Translations under genes and position numbers: made by a program
Assembly: GCF_036250735.1 (NCBI RefSeq)
Contig: NZ_CP109430.1
Coordinates: 3,472,001-3,536,000, forward strand
Direction of reading: 5' to 3'
DNA length: 64,000 bases
From: Streptosporangium sp. NBC_01495
GTDB taxonomy: Bacteria > Actinomycetota > Actinomycetes > Streptosporangiales > Streptosporangiaceae
Notes under the pieces: generated by a model
The model's input: only the letters and a program-made list of their open reading frames with translations
What the model was told of the DNA's origin: nothing
Databases searched by the model: none
Part shown: piece by piece, positions 58,940 to 64,000 of the stretch
How positions within the stretch are numbered: the first letter of the stretch is position 1
How the letters are laid out: every line of letters begins with the position of its first letter

Positions 58940-60370
58940 TCAGGAGTAGATAACAGAAAGGAAGCGAATCAGGATCGCCTCTCGCCGGTCGGCGGGAAGG
59001 GCGTCGAGAACCGCGTTGACCACGGCCATCTCCGGCTGCCCCGAGCCCCCCAGGTCCACCCCGGCCGCCGTCGCCAGCTCACCGAAGGCGGCGTCGTCGA
59101 GCGTGTCCAGATCCAGGCCCGCCACCAGCTCCACCAGTCCCTCCGGCAGCTCCGCGGGACCCCGCTCGCGCGCCGCCTCCACGGCCTCCGCGATCACCTC
59201 CAGCATCGCCTCGACGCCCCGCAGGGTCACCCCGGTCACCGTGATGTGGATATTGGCCGGGATACCCGCGTAGGACAGCTGCGGCTGCAGGAACCACCCG
59301 CGTTTCCTGGCCTCGTCCGACAGCACGAACACGTCCACCCCGCCCTCGCCCTCCGTGGGGCCGAAGGCGACCAGCGCGGACTCCGGGTCGCCGAGCACCC
59401 GCAGCCCCGGGATCTTCGCGATGCCCTCGCGGAGCTCGCGAGCCGCCGCCAGGGTGGTGCGGCCGAGTTCCAGGTAGCCCTCCCGGCCCAGGGCCTGGAA
59501 GGTGGCCCACGCCCCGCCCAGCGGGCCCGCGGACTTCGAACTCTGCACGGTGGCGTTGATCACCGTGTAGCCGGGCCACGACGCCGAGGCGAAGTACGCC
59601 CTGCGCCTCATCGCCGGGTCGGCGAACAGCACGACCGAGGCGCCCTTGGGCGCGTAGCCGAACTTGTGCAGGTCGCAGGAGAGCGACGTGACCCCGGGTA
59701 CCGACAGGTCGAAGGGCGGGATGTCCGCCCCGGCCTCGCGCAGCCACGGCAGCAGCCACCCGCCCACGCAGGCGTCCACGTGGCACGGCACGCCGCGCGC
59801 GGCGGCGATCCCGGCGATCTCGGCGACCGGGTCGATCACGCCCTGCGGATAGGACGGCGCCGAGGCGACCACCAGGACGGTGTCCTCGGTGATCGCGGCC
59901 TCGACGCCCCCGGGGGAGGCGCGGAACGTCACCGGGTCCACCGGCACGGCGTCCACCACGAGCCCCAGGTAGTGCGCGGCCTTGTGGAAGGCCGGGTGCG
60001 CGGTCACCGGGACCGCCATCCGGGGGCGCCCCCCGGTCTCCCGCGCGTCCCGCGCCGCCTTCACCGCCAGCATGATCGACTCGGTGCCGCCGCTGGTGAA
60101 GACGCCCGAGCCTCCGCCGAGCAGCTCGGCGACCGCGCCGACGACCTGCTTCTCCATCTCCACCACACTGGGGAAGGCCGTCGGGTCGAGGGTGTTGACC
60201 TCCAGCATCTCGAAGTAGGCCCTGGCGGCGGCCTCGTGCACCTCGGGCCGTCCGGTGTCGTAGACGTACGCGGTCACCTTGCCGCCGCGCACCGGCAGGT
60301 CGTCCCGCTTGAGGCGGGCGATCTCGGCCAGCAGCTCCTCGGTGCTGCGGCCCTTGTCAGGCAGGCTCAT
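58940..60370 (-). CDS. PLP-dependent decarboxylase / sphingosine-phosphate-lyase-like enzyme
   Basis: This 476-residue fold-type I PLP enzyme has VFTSGGTESIMLAVKAARDA, HPAFHKAAHYLGL, PCHVDACVGGWLLPW and the PLP lysine in SCDLHKFGYAPKGASV. That pattern fits S1P-lyase/group II decarboxylase-like proteins. The substrate could be a phosphorylated sphingoid base or an amino acid; actinobacteria have many uncharacterised members. ATG 60370 follows GAGGAGACCG. Single-gene unit as far as seen. Confidence 0.88.
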   Translation of the reverse strand: MSLPDKGRSTEELLAEIARLKRDDLPVRGGKVTAYVYDTGRPEVHEAAARAYFEMLEVNTLDPTAFPSVVEMEKQVVGAVAELLGGGSGVFTSGGTESIMLAVKAARDARETGGRPRMAVPVTAHPAFHKAAHYLGLVVDAVPVDPVTFRASPGGVEAAITEDTVLVVASAPSYPQGVIDPVAEIAGIAAARGVPCHVDACVGGWLLPWLREAGADIPPFDLSVPGVTSLSCDLHKFGYAPKGASVVLFADPAMRRRAYFASASWPGYTVINATVQSSKSAGPLGGAWATFQALGREGYLELGRTTLAAARELREGIAKIPGLRVLGDPESALVAFGPTEGEGGVDVFVLSDEARKRGWFLQPQLSYAGIPANIHITVTGVTLRGVEAMLEVIAEAVEAARERGPAELPEGLVELVAGLDLDTLDDAAFGELATAAGVDLGGSGQPEMAVVNAVLDALPADRREAILIRFLSVIYS

Positions 60371-60539
60371 CGGTCTCCTCGGGGGTACGGCTCGCGCGGG
60401 CCGGAAGGACGCGGCCCGCAGGGGGCCGCCGGGGAAGTGCCAGCATCACACGAATCGTGCCGTACGAGGATGATCCGACGGCGCCGCGGCCCGGTGGGCC
60501 GGATGAGGGTCCGGCCGCTTCGACCTCCGGGAGCCGCGG

Positions 60540-61184
60540 TCAGGATGAGGGAGGGGAGCCGGGCAGGGCGGCGACGCGGTGGACCATCTGGTGCAGGTAG
60601 GTGCGGAACCGCCGCAGCACGGCGGGATTCTCCGCGTCCTGGCGGTTGCCGTCCCGGTCGAGCACCCCGCCCTGGCAGAAGCCGTGCACGCACCACACCA
60701 CCGACCAGAAGGCGTACTTCATGTCGACGTCGGCGTCCACATGTCCGGCCTTCATCGCGGGAGTGATCACGCTGGAGACGAGGTCGATCTGCGGCTGGAT
60801 GTATCTCCGTTCCAGCTCGGTGACGTCGCTGGCGTCCGCGAGCCACCGGTGCATCCACAGGGAGGGGAACTCGGGATGGGCGAGGCAGAAGTCGAGGTAG
60901 TGGTCGACGACCCGGTGAATCACCAGCGCCGTCTGCTCGGGGGTCACCGCGGAGATCCCCTCCAGCGCCTCCACCAGGGACACCCGCTCGGCCCGGTACT
61001 CGCGCTCCATGATCTCCAGGTAGAGCTCCCGCTTGCCGTCGAACTCCGCGCCGAGGGCCTCGACGCTCAGGCCGGCGGCCTCGGCGACCTGGCTCGCGGA
61101 CGTGCTGTCGTACCCCAGCGCGGCGAACAGGTTGGTGGCGACCCGCAGGATCAGCTCTCGCCGGCTGCCGTCACCGGAAGTCAT
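60540..61184 (-). CDS. TetR-family transcriptional regulator
   Basis: This 214-residue protein has an N-terminal helix-turn-helix (LFAALGYDSTSASQVAEAAG, then GAEFDGKRELYLEIMERE) and a helical ligand domain with Trp-rich helix (SLWMHRWLADASD; FWSVVWCVHGFCQGG). It is 169 bp upstream of the PLP enzyme and on the same strand, so it may control that gene or itself. Inducer unknown. Confidence 0.9.
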   Translation of the reverse strand: MTSGDGSRRELILRVATNLFAALGYDSTSASQVAEAAGLSVEALGAEFDGKRELYLEIMEREYRAERVSLVEALEGISAVTPEQTALVIHRVVDHYLDFCLAHPEFPSLWMHRWLADASDVTELERRYIQPQIDLVSSVITPAMKAGHVDADVDMKYAFWSVVWCVHGFCQGGVLDRDGNRQDAENPAVLRRFRTYLHQMVHRVAALPGSPPSS

Positions 61185-61243
61185 GAATGTGACGCTAGGT
61201 CCCGATCAGTCGCCCGGCCAAGCGGGTGATTCACAAGCCTCGG

Positions 61244-62830
61244 TCAAGATAGCGGAAGCCGTACCACCGCGCGGAGGCCCGGGGAGGCGTCCTCCAGGTG
61301 GACCGCGCCGCCGTGGGCGTTGACCGTCTCGCGCACGATGGCCAGGCCCAGCCCGGCTCCGCCCTCGTCGCGGCTGCGCGCGCTGTCCAGCCGGGTGAAC
61401 CGGTCGAACACCCGCTCCCGGTCGGCCTCGGGGATGCCGGGCCCGTCGTCGGTGACGGTCAGCACGGCGTCGGCCCCCTCGGCCCGCAGCTCGACCACCA
61501 CGGGGGCCGAGGTGTGCCGCAGCGCGTTGTCGACCAGGTTGACCAGCACCCGGCCCAGATCCAGCGCGTCCCCGGTGACCCTGATCGGCCTGTCCTCCGG
61601 CTCGCCGGTGACCGCGCCGGACCCGCTCTCCGGCCCGCCGGTGATCACGCCGGGTCCGCTCCCCGGCGCGTTGTCCGGCCGGTCGGCATCCGGTTGGCCG
61701 GCGATCCGCACCGTGACGGCCTCGCCGTACCGCTCGACGGTCTGCGGGACCAGCTGGTCCAGCTCCACCGGCTCGCCCCGCGCGGGCGTGCCGCCGCGTT
61801 CGTCCAGGCGGGCCAGCGAGAGCAGGTCCTCGGCGAGCCTGGACAGGCGCATGGTGTCCTCCAGTACGCCCTCGGCCGTATCCCGCCAGTCCTGCCCCTC
61901 GGGGTGGCCGAGCGCCACCTCCAGCTGGAGCCGGATGCTCGCCAGCGGGCTGCGCAGCTCGTGCGCCGCGTCCGAGACCAGGGCCCGCTGCCGGATGCCG
62001 GCCTTCTCCAGCCGGGCCAGCATCGCGTTCAGCGTCGTGGCCAGGCTGTGCACCTCGTCGCGCGCCTCGGGCACCGGCAGGCGGCGGGAGCGGGCGGTGT
62101 CGGTGATCTCGTCCGCGCCCCGGCGCAGCGCCGCGATCGGCCGCAGGGTCCCGCCGATGATCACCCAGCTCGCCCCCGCGAGCAGGACCAGCAGCAGCGG
62201 CGTGCCGACGATCAGCACGTGCCCGGCCGTGGAGATGCTGGTCTGCACCTCGCTGAAGGGACGTGCCGCGATCACCGTCTGCCCCCGGTCGGCGCTGAGC
62301 ACCCGGACTCGGAGCATGTGCGGGATGCCGTACGGCTTGCCGTCCAGGAAGCGCGCCTCGCCCCCGTCGATCGCCGCCGCCCGCTCCCCGGCGTCCAGCA
62401 GCGGCACCAGCCTGTCGGTGCCGGTGGTCGTGTGGGTGATCCGCCCCGCGCCGTCGATCACCTGCAGGAGCGTGCCGTCCGGCGAGGTCATCTCGTCGGG
62501 CAGCCGCCCGGCGTCGGCCAGCGAGACCGTCTCCCTGGCCCGCTGGTAGATCGACTCGTCGATGGTGGTCAGCAGCGCGTTGCCGAGGACGGTGATCATC
62601 ACGTAGGCCGAGACCACCAGCGCCACCGCCAGCACGGCCGAGGCGACCGCCGTCAGCCGGAAGCGCAGGCTCTTGCGCCGCCACCTGCCGACCGCGCGCC
62701 CTCCCCCGTGCGCGACCGCGTCGGTTGGGGAGACGGCGCCGGTACGGGAACCCGTGCCCGCCCCGCCGGCGGGCCGCTCCTGGACGTCCCGGAGGTCCCG
62801 GTGGTTTCGGGGGGCCGGATCAGCCGCCAT
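61244..62830 (-). CDS. Two-component sensor histidine kinase
   Basis: This 528-residue kinase has two membrane helices (about 58-82 and 190-215) around an extracellular sensor of about 110 residues, then HAMP, a DHp box SDAAHELRSPLASIRLQLEV, and ATPase motifs NLVDNALRHT, TVTDDGPGIP and GGAGLGLAIV. Between them about 35 Gly/Pro/Asp/Ser-rich residues (around 370-400) are inserted. Its start overlaps the response regulator stop. The signal is unknown, but the divergent LolA-like gene suggests envelope state. Confidence 0.93.
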   Translation of the reverse strand: MAADPAPRNHRDLRDVQERPAGGAGTGSRTGAVSPTDAVAHGGGRAVGRWRRKSLRFRLTAVASAVLAVALVVSAYVMITVLGNALLTTIDESIYQRARETVSLADAGRLPDEMTSPDGTLLQVIDGAGRITHTTTGTDRLVPLLDAGERAAAIDGGEARFLDGKPYGIPHMLRVRVLSADRGQTVIAARPFSEVQTSISTAGHVLIVGTPLLLVLLAGASWVIIGGTLRPIAALRRGADEITDTARSRRLPVPEARDEVHSLATTLNAMLARLEKAGIRQRALVSDAAHELRSPLASIRLQLEVALGHPEGQDWRDTAEGVLEDTMRLSRLAEDLLSLARLDERGGTPARGEPVELDQLVPQTVERYGEAVTVRIAGQPDADRPDNAPGSGPGVITGGPESGSGAVTGEPEDRPIRVTGDALDLGRVLVNLVDNALRHTSAPVVVELRAEGADAVLTVTDDGPGIPEADRERVFDRFTRLDSARSRDEGGAGLGLAIVRETVNAHGGAVHLEDASPGLRAVVRLPLS

Positions 62831-63494
62831 CGCCGGCCAGCCGGTATCCCGCTCCCCGCACCGTCTGCAGCGCGTTTTTGGAGAACGGTACGTCGATCTT
62901 GCGCCGCAGGTAGCCGACGTAGACCTCGACCACGTTGGGATCGGTGTCGAAGGTGTCCCAGACGTGCTCCAGGATCTCCGTCTTGGAGACCACCTCGTCG
63001 TGGTGGCGGAGCAGGAACTCCAGCAGCGCGAACTCCCTGGGCGTCAGCTCCACCGGCGTCTCGCCCCTGGTGACGCGTCGCCGCGCCGGGTCGAGCGCCA
63101 GATCCCCCGCCCTCAGCACGGACGGGCGCCGGTTCGCCCCGCGCCGCAGCAGCGCCCTCAGCCTGGCCACCAGCACCACGTACGAGAACGGCTTGGTCAG
63201 GTAGTCGTCGGCGCCGAGGTCGAGCCCGTCGGCCATGTCGTACTCGCCGTCCTTGGCCGACAGCATCAGGATCGGAACCCAGTTCTCCTCGGCCCGCAGC
63301 TGCTTGCAGACGTTGTAGCCGGAGATCCTGGGCAGCATGATGTCCAGCACCACGACGTCGTACTCGCCGTACCTGGCCTGGTGCAGGCCGTCCTCCCCGT
63401 CGTGCGCGAGGTCGACCGCGAACCCCTCGGCCTGCAGACCACGCTGCAGGGCGGCGGCCATCCTCCGCTCGTCCTCAACGACGAGAATCCGCAT
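62820..63494 (-). CDS. OmpR-family response regulator
   Basis: This 224-residue regulator has a receiver domain (MRILVVEDERRMAAALQRGL; phospho-acceptor Asp in VVVLDIMLP; Lys in LTKPF) and a winged-helix domain (ELTPREFALLEFLLRHHDEV, then VVEVYVGYLRRKID). ATG 63494 follows AAGGGG. It is cotranscribed with the kinase and divergent from the LolA-like gene; the four-box site between them is its likely target. Confidence 0.95.
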   Translation of the reverse strand: MRILVVEDERRMAAALQRGLQAEGFAVDLAHDGEDGLHQARYGEYDVVVLDIMLPRISGYNVCKQLRAEENWVPILMLSAKDGEYDMADGLDLGADDYLTKPFSYVVLVARLRALLRRGANRRPSVLRAGDLALDPARRRVTRGETPVELTPREFALLEFLLRHHDEVVSKTEILEHVWDTFDTDPNVVEVYVGYLRRKIDVPFSKNALQTVRGAGYRLAGDGG

Positions 63495-63542
63495 GACTGC
63501 CCCTTTCACCACCTAGAACGTGTCCATCCTCGACCACCCGGC

Positions 63543-63588
63543 CTGAGAGGCGGCTGAGAATCCTGTGAGCCCTCTCAGTCTGTCTCAG
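63543..63588. promoter_or_regulatory. Symmetric four-box operator, likely for the response regulator
   Basis: CTGAGA at 63543-63548 and 63554-63559 (11-bp period) is mirrored by TCTCAG at 63573-63578 and 63583-63588 (10-bp period). Hexamer direct repeats one helical turn apart are the typical sites of OmpR-type regulators; here two such pairs face each other between divergent genes. Confidence 0.7.
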
Positions 63589-63656
63589 CTTCGGCACAGG
63601 ACCTGTAGCGCAGGCTGCTGTCGACAGGGATTGACGGCATACCGTGGAGGAATGAG

Positions 63657-64000
63657 ATGTCTGAGCAAGCGAGACGGGGCCGCGCGGTGAGGTGGGCCGT
63701 GCCGGTCGCCGCGATCGCGCTGGTCACCGGGGCCATCGGAGCCGGACCGGTCATCGCCGCCGTCCAGGGGGATCCCACGCTGCCGGAGCGTACCGCCGAG
63801 CAGTTGCTGGCCGGCGCCGCCCAGGCGAGCCAGGCCGGGTTGAAGCCCATGTCGGGCACCGTCATGCAGACCGCCTCGCTCGGGCTACCCGGGCTGCCCG
63901 GGATATCGGGCATGGGCGGATCCTCGCCCGCGGCCCTGCTGGCGGGCTCGCACGAGCTCAAGGTCTGGTACGGCGGCGAGGACAAGGTCCGCTTCGCCCT
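63657..64000 (+). CDS. LolA/RseB-like secreted protein, N-terminal part (cut by window edge)
   Basis: From ATG 63657 (GGAGGA upstream) 114 codons are visible. A signal peptide or anchor (VRWAVPVAAIALVTGAIGAG) is followed by LPERTAEQLLAGAAQASQAG, a Pro/Gly-rich loop and a strand beginning KVWYGGEDKVRFA, the layout of actinobacterial LolA/RseB-like proteins that sense or bind lipid-like envelope molecules. The gene is divergent from the two-component pair and probably regulated by it. The C-terminus is outside the window. Confidence 0.75.
   Translation, partial: MSEQARRGRAVRWAVPVAAIALVTGAIGAGPVIAAVQGDPTLPERTAEQLLAGAAQASQAGLKPMSGTVMQTASLGLPGLPGISGMGGSSPAALLAGSHELKVWYGGEDKVRFA

Noticed and set aside
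58940..60370. Candidate for the missing EgtE
   Set aside because: It is a PLP enzyme, but its motifs fit S1P-lyase/group II decarboxylases rather than the cysteine-desulfurase-like EgtE, and it lies 40 kb from the egt operon.

Overview
This is a high-GC (about 70 percent) actinobacterial chromosome segment. Gene content points to a spore-forming filamentous actinomycete, most likely of the Streptosporangiales: ergothioneine genes, a five-gene conservon with a P450, many secreted serine proteases, LCP and zinc-peptidase cell-wall proteins, and several promoters with the -10 hexamer about 6 nt from the start codon (leaderless). The order is inferred from content, not proven. No rRNA, tRNA, plasmid origin or phage was seen.

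Layout. 1-4.4 kb: three paralogous secreted alpha-lytic/streptogrisin-type proteases; two are divergent and share a perfect 417-bp inverted repeat inside their coding regions. 4.5-9.7 kb: AI-2E-family membrane protein, glycosyltransferase, flavoprotein and XRE regulator. 9.7-12.3 kb: a decayed ankyrin gene, then a methionyl-tRNA synthetase preceded by a leader peptide with tandem Met codons and a classical attenuator. 12.6-15.4 kb: LuxR regulator divergent from an SDR oxidoreductase, then an APH-like kinase. 15.5-20.1 kb: egtABCD operon (ergothioneine) without egtE. 20.2-21.2 kb: ECF sigma and zinc-type anti-sigma. 21.4-27.9 kb: sugar ABC importer operon with a DUF2264 protein and a divergent ROK regulator. 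28-34 kb: proline iminopeptidase, truncated IS630-type transposase, small secreted aromatic-rich protein, small hypotheticals, CsbD and a ClpP paralogue. 34.3-36.9 kb: heptamer tandem repeat, DUF2470 protein divergent from a cysteine-free ribosomal protein S4 across an iron-box-like site, and a one-domain voltage-gated cation channel. 37-39.5 kb: decamer tandem repeat, TetR and an ABC exporter.

39.7-47.5 kb: an S8 peptidase/small-protein gene pair appears split by about 6 kb carrying a kinase-like gene and a conservon (cvnA-E), with 104-bp imperfect direct repeats at both edges. 47.6-56.7 kb: membrane spermidine-synthase-like protein, LCP protein, zinc metallopeptidase, LysR regulator, second-type dihydropteroate synthase and VOC protein. 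57-64 kb: subtilisin-like peptidase, PLP decarboxylase/lyase, TetR, two-component system, and a divergent LolA-like gene whose shared intergenic region holds a symmetric four-box operator.

The items most worth follow-up are the metG attenuator, the recombination-prone protease pair, the split S8 locus, the possible iron control of an alternative S4, and the channel selectivity filter.
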